Part shown: positions 39,507 to 49,531 of the stretch, piece by piece
Layout: the number at the start of each line of letters is the position of its first letter
How positions within the stretch are numbered: position 1 is the first letter of the stretch
Source: Clostridium folliculivorans
Lineage (GTDB): Bacteria > Bacillota > Clostridia > Clostridiales > Clostridiaceae
Length of the DNA: 64,000 nucleotides
Direction: 5' to 3'
Assembly: GCF_024341905.1 (NCBI RefSeq)
Contig: NZ_BQXY01000007.1
Location: forward strand, 124,001 to 188,000
Notes under the pieces: generated by a model
The model's input: only the letters and a program-made list of their open reading frames with translations
Databases searched by the model: none
Told to the model about the DNA's origin: nothing
Translations under genes and position numbers: made by a program

Positions 39507-39547
39507 TGTTTTCTTTATTAAAACGAAATATTATTTCAATTATTATT
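39492..39547. promoter_or_regulatory. Two candidate MurR (RpiR-family) operators
   Basis: GAAACTTTGTTTC (39492-39504) and GAAATATTATTTC (39535-39547) are 13-bp palindromes of the same GAAAN5TTTC design, 43 bp apart centre to centre. The first covers part of the -35 box and the spacer of the murQ promoter. RpiR regulators often bind such sites; murR is the adjacent upstream gene. Assignment is inference. Confidence 0.6.
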
Positions 39548-39744
39548 AATTTATCTTTTCTACTCTACTATTTTTATTTCTTTCCCAATTTATGTATGCA
39601 CTAATTATTAAAGTTCAAAATCATTAATATAACTCTGTCAGTTGATTAACTTTTTTTTACTGTATGTATCAAAAGGCTGTCAAAGGCGTTGAAGTTGCCA
39701 TGCTTAGCCAGTATTAAAATTTTATATTTTCATATGCAATAAAA

Positions 39745-39795
39745 ACAGCGTAGCTCTATAAAAGTTTTAAACTTTTTATAAAACTACGCTGTTTC
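39745..39795 (-). terminator. Terminator after murR
   Basis: AAACAGCGTAG pairs with CTACGCTGTTT, with an extended AT stem between, just past the murR stop. Confidence 0.75.
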
Positions 39796-39809
39796 ATTTG
39801 TATATATTA

Positions 39810-40652
39810 CTATTCCTTAAGTGGTTGCACAATCTTTTTAGTTTCTCTTAAATGGTGTTCTGTCAATTCAAAGTTCTCTTTTGCTATACCCAAATATATT
39901 ATATCTGTTATAAGTAGCTGGGCAAATCTAGAATTAATAGCACCTATTCTTAACTCACCTTCATTATTTGGTAAAAATATAGATATATGAGATAGAGATG
40001 CTAATGGAGTTTTTCCCCATTTTGTTATAGCGATACATTTTGCTCCATTATCTCGTGCTCTTTTTACCGCAAGGTTAACTTCCTTAGTTCTTCCACCATA
40101 TGATATAGCTATAACAACATCTTTTTCTGTTATATGTACCGAAGTTGCTAGACCTAAATTACTATCTAAACTAAACACACATCTCCGATTTATTCTTAAA
40201 AGCTTCTGCTGTAGATCCATCGCTACCAGCGCTGATGCTCCAACTCCAAGTAAATATATAGTCTCTGCTTTTTTTATGGAGTCTAGTGCCTCTTGTAAGT
40301 TTTTAAAATTAATTAATCTAACGGTCTCTTCTAGAGTGTTTTGTACTCTTCCTTCTATCTTCTGAACCATCTCTTCTACCGTATCATCATGCTTTAAGAT
40401 TGTATCAATTTCTTCATCATTAAAGGATTGAAGACTTTTAACAAGTTCAATCTTTAATTCGCCAAAACCGTCAAAACCTAAACTCCTAGAAAATCTAACT
40501 ATAGAGGCAGGTGAGGTCTTGGTTAATTCTGCCAGATCCTGTGTTGATATATTTATTACATCCTTGCTATTTTCAATTACGTAATCTGCTATTTTCTTTT
40601 CAGTTTGTGTGAAATACTCATAGTTTTGTCTAATCTTTGTAATGCAGCTCAT
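39810..40652 (-). CDS. murR: RpiR/MurR-family transcriptional regulator with SIS domain
   Basis: 280 residues. An N-terminal HTH_6 helix-turn-helix (about 1-77, ISTQDLAELTKTSPASIVRFSRSLGF) and a C-terminal SIS sugar-phosphate-binding domain (about 120-250). Next to murQ-murP-mupG it most likely senses MurNAc-6P or the disaccharide phosphate. It starts only 17 bp after the uvrB stop and is followed by a terminator, so it may ride on uvrB transcription while controlling the next operon. Confidence 0.87.
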   Translation of the reverse strand: MSCITKIRQNYEYFTQTEKKIADYVIENSKDVINISTQDLAELTKTSPASIVRFSRSLGFDGFGELKIELVKSLQSFNDEEIDTILKHDDTVEEMVQKIEGRVQNTLEETVRLINFKNLQEALDSIKKAETIYLLGVGASALVAMDLQQKLLRINRRCVFSLDSNLGLATSVHITEKDVVIAISYGGRTKEVNLAVKRARDNGAKCIAITKWGKTPLASLSHISIFLPNNEGELRIGAINSRFAQLLITDIIYLGIAKENFELTEHHLRETKKIVQPLKE

Positions 40653-40669
40653 AAAATCATCACCTAATC

Positions 40670-42640
40670 CTAAACTTTCTTCTTTAATCCATTTATTAAG
40701 TCTCTTAATTCTGCTGCTCTTTCGAACTGAAGATTCTTAGCTGCATCCTTCATCTCAGCCTCATATTTTTTAATAAGTGTCTTAGGATCTTCATTAACTT
40801 TATTTTCTTTACTAACTTTATATTCTGTCTTGTCTTCAGCTACCTTTGTAGCTTCAATTACTTCTCTTACGTCCTTTATTATAGTTGTTGGTACAACGCC
40901 ATGCTCTTCATTGTACTTCATTTGTATCTCTCTTCTTCTGTAAGTTTCTTTTATAGCCTTATCCATTGATCTAGTAATATTATCTGCATACATTATTACC
41001 GTACTCTCTGAATTTCTAGCAGCTCTACCTATAGTCTGTATAAGAGATGTCTCAGATCTTAAAAAACCTTCCTTATCAGCATCTAATATAGCAACTAGTG
41101 CCACTTCAGGTATATCTAATCCTTCTCTTAACAAGTTTATACCTACTAGTACATCAACTTCTCCCAATCTTAAAGATCGTATTGTTTTCATACGCTCTAT
41201 AGTTTCAACATCAGAATGCATATAAGTTGTATTTACACCTAAATCCGTAAGATATTTTGTAAGGTCTTCAGCCATTCTTTTTGTTAATGTTGTGACTAAT
41301 ATTCTAAATCCTTTAGATATAGTTTTTTGGATTTCAGCATATAAATCATCTATTTGTCCTTCAACTGGTTTAACAACAATCTCTGGATCCAAAAGACCTG
41401 TAGGTCTTATAATTTGCTCAGCTATATTAGTAGCATGATCAACTTCATATTGTGCAGGAGTTGCAGATACAAAAACCACTTGGTTGATTTTTTTCTCAAA
41501 TTCATCAAACTGTAATGGTCTATTGTCATAGGCACTAGGCAATCTAAATCCGTATTCAACTAAAGCAGTTTTTCTTGATCTGTCGCCACCATACATAGCT
41601 TTTACTTGTGGCAAGGTAACATGACTCTCATCAATAAACAGTAAGAAATCCTCTGGAAAATAGTCTATCAATGTTTTTGGAGGAGTACCTGCAGCTCTTC
41701 CATCCAATATTCTCGAATAGTTTTCTATACCACTGCAATATCCCATTTCTCTTATCATTTCTATATCAAAATTAGTTCTCTGCCTCAATCTTTGAGCTTC
41801 TAACAATTTATCTTGTGCATTTAATTCTTTAAGTCTAATCTCAAGTTCATCTTCTATTTGTTTTATCGCTGCATCTACTTTCTCTTTTGAAGTTGCAAAA
41901 TGGGATGCTGGTGATATTGATATATGATTTCTTTCTCCAATTATCTTTCCAGTAAGAACATCAAATTCTCTTATTCTATCTATTTCATCACCAAAAAATT
42001 CTATTCTTATTCCCTTGTTTGAATATGAGGCAGGTATAACATCTAGAGAATCTCCTCTAACCCTAAAAGTTCCTCTGGCAAAATCAATATCATTTCTTTC
42101 GTATTGAATTTCAATTAATTTTTTTATTATTTCATCTCTTTCTTTAACCATTCCAGGCCTTAGAGATATGGTTAATTTGGAGTATTCCTCAGGATCTCCT
42201 AATCCATATATACATGAAACTGACGCGACTATTATAACATCTCGTCTCTCTAACAATGCTGAAGTAGCAGAATGCCTAAGCTTATCTATTTCATCATTTA
42301 TGGAAGCATCTTTTTCTATAAACGTATCTGTTTGTGCTACATATGCTTCAGGCTGATAATAATCATAGTAGGATACAAAATATTCAACAATATTATTAGG
42401 GAAAAATTCTTTAAATTCTTCGCATAACTGAGCTGCTAAAGTTTTATTATGAGCTAATATCAATGTAGGTCTCTGAACTCTATGTATTATATTAGCCATA
42501 GTAAAAGTCTTACCTGATCCTGTTACTCCAAGAAGTATTTGACCTTTTTCACCATTATTTAATGAGCTGACTAAACTATCAATTGCCTGCGGTTGATCTC
42601 CCATAGGCTTAAACTTGGATACTATTTCAAATTCTGGCAT
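40670..42640 (-). CDS. uvrB: Excinuclease ABC subunit B (UvrB)
   Basis: About 656 residues. Walker A GVTGSGKT at about 38-45, the DNA-gripping beta-hairpin region [16 protein letters not shown] (Walker B), helicase motifs IGRAARN and a C-terminal UVR motif ([19 protein letters not shown]). I chose ATG 42640 with GGAGG 7 nt upstream; the longer frame from 42658 begins inside the ribosome site. A repeat-filled gap separates it from the PDZ gene upstream. Confidence 0.97.
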   Translation of the reverse strand: MPEFEIVSKFKPMGDQPQAIDSLVSSLNNGEKGQILLGVTGSGKTFTMANIIHRVQRPTLILAHNKTLAAQLCEEFKEFFPNNIVEYFVSYYDYYQPEAYVAQTDTFIEKDASINDEIDKLRHSATSALLERRDVIIVASVSCIYGLGDPEEYSKLTISLRPGMVKERDEIIKKLIEIQYERNDIDFARGTFRVRGDSLDVIPASYSNKGIRIEFFGDEIDRIREFDVLTGKIIGERNHISISPASHFATSKEKVDAAIKQIEDELEIRLKELNAQDKLLEAQRLRQRTNFDIEMIREMGYCSGIENYSRILDGRAAGTPPKTLIDYFPEDFLLFIDESHVTLPQVKAMYGGDRSRKTALVEYGFRLPSAYDNRPLQFDEFEKKINQVVFVSATPAQYEVDHATNIAEQIIRPTGLLDPEIVVKPVEGQIDDLYAEIQKTISKGFRILVTTLTKRMAEDLTKYLTDLGVNTTYMHSDVETIERMKTIRSLRLGEVDVLVGINLLREGLDIPEVALVAILDADKEGFLRSETSLIQTIGRAARNSESTVIMYADNITRSMDKAIKETYRRREIQMKYNEEHGVVPTTIIKDVREVIEATKVAEDKTEYKVSKENKVNEDPKTLIKKYEAEMKDAAKNLQFERAAELRDLINGLKKKV

Positions 42641-42713
42641 ACTAATACCTCCGTACATACTTTCGTATTCTTATTTTATTCTTTTAGTCATTTTAAAGTC
42701 AATAGGTAAAAAG

Positions 42714-42808
42714 AGTTACTATTTCGAACCATAATATATTTTTTAAACTCTCACGGCTTCTGGTGATAGAATTTAAAAATAATAAGTTTCATTACAAAGT
42801 GGTACATC
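42714..42808. repeat. Family C hairpin in inverted orientation (C8)
   Basis: The right end GTGGTACATC is clear, the inner stem CTCTCAC/GTGATAG is partly decayed, and the left end is degenerate. Lies just upstream of uvrB. Confidence 0.65.
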
Positions 42809-42841
42809 CATAGGAATTCTATAGCTTTAATAAAAAGAAAG

Positions 42842-43080
42842 GGTATGTTTAAGAATATTATTGAAATTAAGTGGTTATGCGGGAGATGCTATATGAACGA
42901 GCTATTAGAATTAAATGATTTTTTCAGATGGAATGGCGTTAAAAAACTGTACTGTTCGAACGTAGTGATTTTACAGTTTTAGCCATGGAATATGAAAAAA
43001 TTATATTAATTCTTTGCGAAGGCTCATTAAAGCATCGGATGCAAAACCACTTAATTTCAACACGGTGATTTAACAGCGCC
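42842..43080. repeat. Family B full copy with outer ends (B5)
   Basis: The inner element 42861-43060 has arms beginning TTGAAATTAAGTGGTTATGC. Outside it, GGTATGTTTAAGAATATT on the left and CACGGTGATTTAACAGCGCC on the right recur at other copies, so the element is probably about 240 bp. Central stem AACTGTA/TACAGTT as in B1. Confidence 0.85.
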
Positions 43081-43084
43081 AAAG

Positions 43085-43117
43085 AAAAAAACAAGATCCT
43101 ACAAATATAGGACCTTG
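43085..43117 (-). terminator. Terminator after the PDZ gene
   Basis: ACAAGGTCCTATA/TATAGGACCTTGT-like stem (one mismatch) and seven T on the minus strand, 5 bp after the stop codon. Confidence 0.85.
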
Positions 43118-43122
43118 TAAAG

Positions 43123-44394
43123 TTATTTATCTTTATCTTTAAGTTTATCTAGAATATCATTAAAACTTTGTTTATCATAATTTATCATATCTTTATTGTT
43201 GACAACCTTAGGGACCAATATAACTCCAAATCTTTTATTTTCAATTTGATTAATAAGTATATTTTTTATAGATCCTTTTCTATTTTTCAACCTTATGTCT
43301 ACACTAACATAACTTTCTTTTATTAGCTTATATGCATGTAATTCATTGATTACTTCTTCTTCATTAATAGCTAATATTTTATCTCCACTCTTCACACCTG
43401 CTATATAAGCCGGTGAACCTGGAGAAACATCTAAAACTGATACACCCTCATCATCGCTTATAAACATTGGTTCTTTACTTTGCTCTGCTTTATTCTGAAC
43501 CCTTAGCATAAATTCATGCGCTACTGGCATTAATATAAGACCTACTATTTGGAACACAATGCCAATATTACCAAGTTGTCCAACTACAATCATACATAAT
43601 CCGTAAACTAGTATTCCAATCCCAGAATTTCTTGCCTTCTCTTTCTTGTCACTTGCAAAAGTTATCGAAGAATATCCTACAACCCCATAAAATGGAACCA
43701 AGGATATAACAGCGGTTTCCATGATCTTCTTAAAACTTCCACTTTGGATAAGAGGCCACCAACTCGGATTGGCTATTTCTACTGTACCTGTATCAACAAC
43801 ACCTTTTATAAGAATTATTAATGCTATAGGAATCGCCCAATGTCTCTTTAGCGCGAACCCTCCAAGAATTCTTCCCTCTTTATTAGTAAACACAGGAATA
43901 GCTCCTTTGGCACCGTCAAAACTTACTAGTATACCTTCTACAATATGAAGTACACCTACAAAAGTAATCAAAGATGTAACATTAATATTTAGTGGTGCTA
44001 CTATGCCCATTGAAGCGTAAATATAGTTTAGTACAATTGCTACAATTCCAAGTATTGCAGCTGAGTATGAAAAACAAAAAAATCTCGGCTTATAAAACAT
44101 CAGTAAAAGTGATACTATAAATAAAATATCAATTCCAGAGTTTTTATCAAATACAACACCTAAGTAAGTAAGTATTACACTTCCTAAAGCTCCCGCAAGT
44201 ATCCCTAATACTATCTGTGATAAAGTAAGTTCTAGGGGAGAGTTAAAACTCTCCCCTAATATCATCTTTTGCATAAATGAATTTTTTCTATTTTGCATGT
44301 AGAACATTACTGCAAGTAATGTTAATATCAAGGCATATTGGGGGTCCACAATTGCATAAGCTAAAGATCTAAGTGTATATATCGCTAAATCCAT
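43123..44394 (-). CDS. Polytopic membrane protein with C-terminal PDZ domain (MinJ-like position)
   Basis: 423 residues. About eight to ten membrane helices (to about 300) precede a PDZ domain (about 310-385, VLDVSPGSPAYIAGVKSGDKILAINEE). In Bacillus subtilis the gene after ctpB in the same ftsEX neighbourhood is minJ, a PDZ membrane protein of division-site selection. The architecture and position match, but equivalence of function is inference. It lies 12 bp after ctpA. Confidence 0.75.
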   Translation of the reverse strand: MDLAIYTLRSLAYAIVDPQYALILTLLAVMFYMQNRKNSFMQKMILGESFNSPLELTLSQIVLGILAGALGSVILTYLGVVFDKNSGIDILFIVSLLLMFYKPRFFCFSYSAAILGIVAIVLNYIYASMGIVAPLNINVTSLITFVGVLHIVEGILVSFDGAKGAIPVFTNKEGRILGGFALKRHWAIPIALIILIKGVVDTGTVEIANPSWWPLIQSGSFKKIMETAVISLVPFYGVVGYSSITFASDKKEKARNSGIGILVYGLCMIVVGQLGNIGIVFQIVGLILMPVAHEFMLRVQNKAEQSKEPMFISDDEGVSVLDVSPGSPAYIAGVKSGDKILAINEEEVINELHAYKLIKESYVSVDIRLKNRKGSIKNILINQIENKRFGVILVPKVVNNKDMINYDKQSFNDILDKLKDKDK

Positions 44395-44406
44395 GTGGAT
44401 ATCCTC

Positions 44407-45696
44407 CTATTTCATCTTTTCTTGTAATACCTCAAATGCTTTTTTATATTGAGGATCCTTTGATCTGTCATAAGGTTTTGAAAGCAATTCTTTTGGATAT
44501 TCAACCACAATATCAGGTTTAATACCTTTTTTATGAATATTTTCTCCGTTAGGAGTATAGTACTTAGAAATTGTAACTTTTAAAGCTGTTCCTTTTTCTA
44601 AAGATGGCATGTATTTCTCCTTGTATGGAGTATCATCACTAAATACAACTTGAACTACACCCTTACCAAAAGTTGTTGTTCCTATAAGAGTTCCAACTTT
44701 ATAATCTCTTATTGCACCCGAAGTTATTTCAGATGCACTAGCTGAATTACCATTTACTAGTACTACTAGCGGCATACCTACTGCAATACCACCTTTTGAT
44801 TCACTCTTATTTTCATTCTTATATTTATCTATTGTTGATACTATAGTCTTTCCCTTAGGAATAAAATTTGATACAACATTTACGCACTCATCTAAATATC
44901 CACCAGGATTATCCCTTAGATCAAGTATCAAACCCTTCATTCCCTTATCTTCAAGTTCTTTAAGCTTTTTAGTAAAATCATTCGATGTATTTTCTTCAAA
45001 GCCAGCTATCTGTATATATCCAGTTTTGGCATCAATCATTTCACCTTTAACTGAATCTATTTTAACTACATCTCTTGTAGCCTTAATATCAAAGGTTCCT
45101 CTACCTTCTCGAGATATAGTTAATTTCACTTCTGCTTTTTCAGTACCCTTCATCATAGAAACAGCCTTATCTAATTCTTTCCCAGTTACAGTAGTATCGT
45201 TAACTTTTAAGATAAAGTCTCCTGGTAATATCCCCGCCTTTTTCGCTGGCGAATTATCAAACACTGTAGAAACTGCAATTTTATCATCCTTAGCCTCTAC
45301 CTGTATACCAAGTCCCATATAATTTCCTTTACTTTGCTCCGAGAAACTTTCATAATCCTTTTTATCCATAAAAACTGTATACGGATCTTCCAGAGCTTCT
45401 GTCATACCTTTTATAGCTCCTTCAACCAACTTTTGGTCATCTATTGCACCATCATAGTTTTTATAAAGGATATCTCTTACTTCAAATAAAGATTTAAATT
45501 TAGATACGTCACTTACTCCTTGAAGTGATGCTGCAACTTCTTTATCTTTTAGTGCAGGTGTGTAACCTCTAAATGCGGCTAAATTGCCAAGATAAAATGA
45601 TCCTGCATTAGTGGCTATAAGGGCTATTATTATGATAGCTACTATACCTACTCTCTTAGTATAGGTCCTTTTCTTATCTTTACTGTCATTAACCAT
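44407..45696 (-). CDS. ctpA: Carboxy-terminal processing protease (CtpA/CtpB, S41 family)
   Basis: 429 residues. One N-terminal signal anchor (about 16-37), a PDZ domain (about 125-210; GLGIQVEAK, GILPGDFILKVND) and the S41 protease with the catalytic Ser in GNSASASEITSGAI and Lys in TTFGKGVVQ. Extracytoplasmic. It lies between ftsX and the PDZ gene, as in Bacillus. In spore formers a CtpB acts in sigma-K signalling; whether this copy does is not visible. Confidence 0.92.
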   Translation of the reverse strand: MVNDSKDKKRTYTKRVGIVAIIIIALIATNAGSFYLGNLAAFRGYTPALKDKEVAASLQGVSDVSKFKSLFEVRDILYKNYDGAIDDQKLVEGAIKGMTEALEDPYTVFMDKKDYESFSEQSKGNYMGLGIQVEAKDDKIAVSTVFDNSPAKKAGILPGDFILKVNDTTVTGKELDKAVSMMKGTEKAEVKLTISREGRGTFDIKATRDVVKIDSVKGEMIDAKTGYIQIAGFEENTSNDFTKKLKELEDKGMKGLILDLRDNPGGYLDECVNVVSNFIPKGKTIVSTIDKYKNENKSESKGGIAVGMPLVVLVNGNSASASEITSGAIRDYKVGTLIGTTTFGKGVVQVVFSDDTPYKEKYMPSLEKGTALKVTISKYYTPNGENIHKKGIKPDIVVEYPKELLSKPYDRSKDPQYKKAFEVLQEKMK

Positions 45697-45776
45697 ATGT
45701 ATTCACCCTTTCTGAGCAACTGTCTTCCTCTAATTATATTCTTGTCTTAATAATTTATTCTATTCCTACTTTTAAA

Positions 45777-46670
45777 TTATACTACCAAGAACTTCCTTAG
45801 TGCAATAATACTTGCAAGAGTACCAATTAAGGCTCCAGAAATAACAAACTGCCAGGACATCATTGAAAAAACATATGCAGGATTAATTAAATTTACAGTA
45901 ATAAGTTGAGTTGTGATCTTGGCATATATTTCTTTATAAGCAAAGAATAATAATACATTAGATACTACAGCACCAACAACACCTATTACTACACCTTCTA
46001 GTATAAACGGCCATCTTATGAACCAATCTGTTGCACCAACAAACTTCATTATACCAACTTCTCTTCTTCTTGAATAAACAGTAAGCTTTATTGTATTCAT
46101 TATTAGGAATAAAGATACTCCTATTAAAACTACAAATATAACTATTCCTACCCATCTTATAGTCTTAGCGAATGCCGCTATCTTATTTATTAAATCTTGG
46201 TCATTTCCAATACTTTCTACACCTGTCATACTCTTAACTTGGTTAATTACTGTTTGAGAATACTCAGGCTTATCTAATTCAACTATATAAGAACTTGGTA
46301 AAGGATTCGATTTATCATCATCATAACCAGTAAGTAGATCTGCATTATCTTTAAGTTGCTTCTTAAAGTTGTCTAATGCCTCTTCTTTCGATTCATACGT
46401 AACATCTTTTACCCCTTCAGTTGCTCTTAATTTTACTTCTATATCTCTTTGATCACTTAAGTTTATGTCTTTTACTAAGAATACTTTTATTTGAACTTTT
46501 GATTCTACACTATTTACTGCATTATTTATATTTAAAGCTGCAAGCATAAAAACTCCAAAAACAAATAACGTTGCTAAAACTGTAGCCATAGATGCTATAC
46601 TTATAGTCCTGTTTCTTCTTAAACTCTTAAATGCGTCTGATATAAAATATTTTATCGTACTAATCTTCAT
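45777..46670 (-). CDS. ftsX: Cell division ABC transporter permease FtsX
   Basis: 297 residues with four membrane helices: one near 22-45, a large outside loop (about 50-165), then three at about 170-290. FtsX with FtsE regulates peptidoglycan hydrolases outside the membrane. Overlaps the end of ftsE by 11 bp. RRREVGIMKFVGATDWFI, the cytoplasmic segment before helix 3, is typical. Confidence 0.95.
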   Translation of the reverse strand: MKISTIKYFISDAFKSLRRNRTISIASMATVLATLFVFGVFMLAALNINNAVNSVESKVQIKVFLVKDINLSDQRDIEVKLRATEGVKDVTYESKEEALDNFKKQLKDNADLLTGYDDDKSNPLPSSYIVELDKPEYSQTVINQVKSMTGVESIGNDQDLINKIAAFAKTIRWVGIVIFVVLIGVSLFLIMNTIKLTVYSRRREVGIMKFVGATDWFIRWPFILEGVVIGVVGAVVSNVLLFFAYKEIYAKITTQLITVNLINPAYVFSMMSWQFVISGALIGTLASIIALRKFLVV

Positions 46671-47346
46671 AGATATACCTACCCTTCATTTCATCTCTTG
46701 CTATACTACCTCTTTCAATGGCAATAACTCTTTTCTTCATTGCATTTACTATATCCTTAGCATGAGTAGCCATAACTATAGTAGTACCCGCCTTATTTAT
46801 ATCATCTATAAGCTTCATTATTTCTTTTGCAGTTTCAGGGTCTAAGTTACCCGTAGGTTCATCGGCTATAAGGACTTGAGGGTTGTTTACTATAGCTCTT
46901 GCTATAGAAACTCTTTGCTGCTCTCCACCAGATAGTTCATTAGGAAACATTTTATACTTATGTGATAATCCAACTAAAGAAAGCACAAGCGGTACTCTTC
47001 TTCTTATTTCCCTTGATGATGCCTCTACAACTCTCATTGCAAAAGCTACATTTTCGTATACATTCAATGTAGGAATTAATCTGAAGTCTTGAAATACCAT
47101 TCCAATTTTCCTTCTATAGAAAGGAACTTGTCTTCTTTTGATAGATGCAAGATCTGTTCCATTCATAAAGATATTTCCATCAGTTGGCTCAATTTCTTTT
47201 AGTAACATCTTTATAAAAGTTGATTTTCCTGCTCCACTTGGCCCAACAAGGAATACAAATTCTCCTTGTTCTATTTGAACATTAACATCTGATAACGCTT
47301 TTACATTATTATTATAAACTTTGTTTACATTTTTAAATTCAATCAT
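46660..47346 (-). CDS. ftsE: Cell division ATP-binding protein FtsE
   Basis: 228 residues. Walker A GPSGAGKST at 35-43, the Q-loop FQDFRLIPTLNVYENVAFA, signature LSGGEQQRVSIARA, and Walker B VLIADEPTGNLDP. Partner of FtsX in the same operon. First gene of ftsE-ftsX-ctpA-PDZ. Confidence 0.96.
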   Translation of the reverse strand: MIEFKNVNKVYNNNVKALSDVNVQIEQGEFVFLVGPSGAGKSTFIKMLLKEIEPTDGNIFMNGTDLASIKRRQVPFYRRKIGMVFQDFRLIPTLNVYENVAFAMRVVEASSREIRRRVPLVLSLVGLSHKYKMFPNELSGGEQQRVSIARAIVNNPQVLIADEPTGNLDPETAKEIMKLIDDINKAGTTIVMATHAKDIVNAMKKRVIAIERGSIARDEMKGRYIYED

Positions 47347-47615
47347 ATAGACAACTCCTTAAAATTGTTTTTTCGACGGTAATTTATCTAATGCTACAAA
47401 TACACAAAATTATTATAACATAAGTACTAGTGTAGTTGCGGCTGATTTTATGAATTCTTTATTAACTTGCCTTAGGGAATTATAGGAAAGATTGCTGTAA
47501 TTGAGATATACTCTAAGATTCAGAATAATTATTTTTTTTATTTTTAAAAACAATTTTAAATCATATTCACTTATTTAACAAAAATTCCTTGAAGTTCATT
47601 CCTTAACAGAAGATA

Positions 47616-48464
47616 CTATTCTTCATCTAAATCTCTAAACCCTTCTCCTAAAACTTCTCTTGAATCAGTTACAGTTATAAAAGCATTACGATCTAACTCT
47701 CTCACCTTGTTTTTTAACACTATAAATTGCTTTCTATTTACTACTGTGAAAAGCATAGATGTTTTTTCTTTGGTATAAGCTCCTCTTATATCTAGATATG
47801 TACATCCTCTTCCTAAGTCATTCATTATAAATTGAGCAACACTTTCACTAACACTACTTATTATAAACACTGCTTTAGCTATGGTGAAACCCTCAATTAC
47901 ACTATCAACTAATGTTCCAGTTAAATAAACACTTATTAGGCCAAACATACCCTTATCTGCTCCAAAGGCATATATAGCTAGTAGTGTAACTATAAAATCT
48001 GATATTAAAAGCGCCTTACCAATATCAATATGAAAATATTTATTCAGTATTTTAGCTATTATAGATGTCCCTCCAGTAGAGGCATTTTGATTAAATATAA
48101 TGGCAATCCCTACAGCTTGAATTGCACTTCCAAACACTACTACAAGTATATAATTTTCAGTAAATGGCTTAGGTCCAATAAATGTGTCGAAAAACCATAG
48201 TAGTCCAGATAATGCAAAAGTCGCATAAATACTTTTTGCTCCAAATCCACCGCCTATAAAAATAAATGCTATTATAAATAAAAATACATTAAATATTATC
48301 ATAAGGGTACCAACAGATATTCCAGTAATGGCATTAATAACGATGGCGAGCCCAGATACTCCTCCCGCTGCTATATCATTAGGGAAAAAAAAGTACTCTA
48401 GTGATATCGTTATTAAAAAAACTCCAATTGTTATATATAAATATTTCTTGAAAGTTTTCATCAT
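47616..48464 (-). CDS. YitT-family membrane protein (DUF2179 C-terminus), copy 3
   Basis: 282 residues. Five to six membrane helices (to about 200) with the family motifs AAGGVSGLAIVIN and NASTGGTSIIAKILNKYFHIDIG, then the cytoplasmic DUF2179 domain (about 220-280). The transported substrate is unknown to me. Third of three tandem paralogues, 27 bp after copy 2. In Bacillus the YitT-family yvjA also lies beside ftsEX-ctpB. Confidence 0.88.
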   Translation of the reverse strand: MMKTFKKYLYITIGVFLITISLEYFFFPNDIAAGGVSGLAIVINAITGISVGTLMIIFNVFLFIIAFIFIGGGFGAKSIYATFALSGLLWFFDTFIGPKPFTENYILVVVFGSAIQAVGIAIIFNQNASTGGTSIIAKILNKYFHIDIGKALLISDFIVTLLAIYAFGADKGMFGLISVYLTGTLVDSVIEGFTIAKAVFIISSVSESVAQFIMNDLGRGCTYLDIRGAYTKEKTSMLFTVVNRKQFIVLKNKVRELDRNAFITVTDSREVLGEGFRDLDEE

Positions 48465-48491
48465 TCGTTCCTCACCAACGCTATATTAGCT

Positions 48492-49346
48492 TTATATATT
48501 ATTTATCTCTTTAAAACCTTCTCCTAATACTTCATGAGCTTCTCCAACAGTTATAAAAGCTTTTGAATCTATACTTTTTATATATTCTCTAAGTTTTATA
48601 AATTCAGCTCTTGCAACCACCGTATATATTATAAACGTTTCCTTACCTGTATATCCCCCAACACCTTTTAAGAAGGTGCATCCCCGTCCAAGTTCATTCA
48701 TTATAAATTGACCTATTTCTTTATTTTTGCTACTAATTATAGTTAATTGTTTAGATGTATTAAAGCCTTCTATAACTCTATCTATAGCTATACCATTTAG
48801 AATGACCGATAATAGTGCATACAATCCTGCGTTTAAGCCAAAGGTAATAGCCGCCAAAAGAGTTACTATAAAATCAACGGAGGATAACGCCTTACCTATA
48901 TCCACATGAAAAAACTTATTAAGTATCTTAGCAATTATATCTGTCCCACCAGTTGAGGCATTTGCATTAAAAACTATAGCCATTCCAATAGCGGATAAAA
49001 ATGTTCCAAATATTGCAGCTATTATCAAATCATGCGTAAGTGCTTGAGGATGAAAAAACTTTTCTATAATCCACATTATTAAAGAAAGTCCAAAAGATGC
49101 ATATATTGTTTTAGCTCCAAAATTTCCTCCTATAAATATAAATGCAACTATAAATAAGATTATATTCATAATCAGCACAAGAGTTCCTGTAGTTGCATAA
49201 GGAATATAGTAATTAATAACTATAGCTAAACCGGTTACTCCACCCGCAGCAAGATTATTTGGTGCGTAGAGATATTCTACCGCTATAGCTACCAAAAGTA
49301 TCCCTATAGTTATGAAAAGATAGTCTTTAAAAACTTTATTTTGCAT
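48492..49346 (-). CDS. YitT-family membrane protein, copy 2
   Basis: 284 residues, same layout as its neighbours: YAPNNLAAGGVTGLAIVINY, NASTGGTDIIAKILNKFFHVDIG, and DUF2179 with RGCTFLKGVGGYTGKE. Overall clearly a paralogue of the genes on both sides. Function not known to me. 185 bp of AT-rich DNA without recognisable features separate it from copy 1. Confidence 0.88.
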   Translation of the reverse strand: MQNKVFKDYLFITIGILLVAIAVEYLYAPNNLAAGGVTGLAIVINYYIPYATTGTLVLIMNIILFIVAFIFIGGNFGAKTIYASFGLSLIMWIIEKFFHPQALTHDLIIAAIFGTFLSAIGMAIVFNANASTGGTDIIAKILNKFFHVDIGKALSSVDFIVTLLAAITFGLNAGLYALLSVILNGIAIDRVIEGFNTSKQLTIISSKNKEIGQFIMNELGRGCTFLKGVGGYTGKETFIIYTVVARAEFIKLREYIKSIDSKAFITVGEAHEVLGEGFKEINNI

Positions 49347-49531
49347 CTCACAACTCCCCCTAATGTTTTAATAAATATATAATCTATTCCACTTAATGTA
49401 TATTTTAAGGTTATTTCATTAGAATGCCCTAGTTATCTATTAAATATAAATTTGTTCTGAATATAACAAATTTACACTTTTACTTTGTTCTTATACATAT
49501 ACAATCTTATTTTCTCTAAAACAGAACTTTT

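Noticed and set aside
42641-42720. LexA box for uvrB
   Set aside because: No GAAC-N4-GTTC or GAAC-N4-GTTT site was seen in the region just upstream of uvrB.
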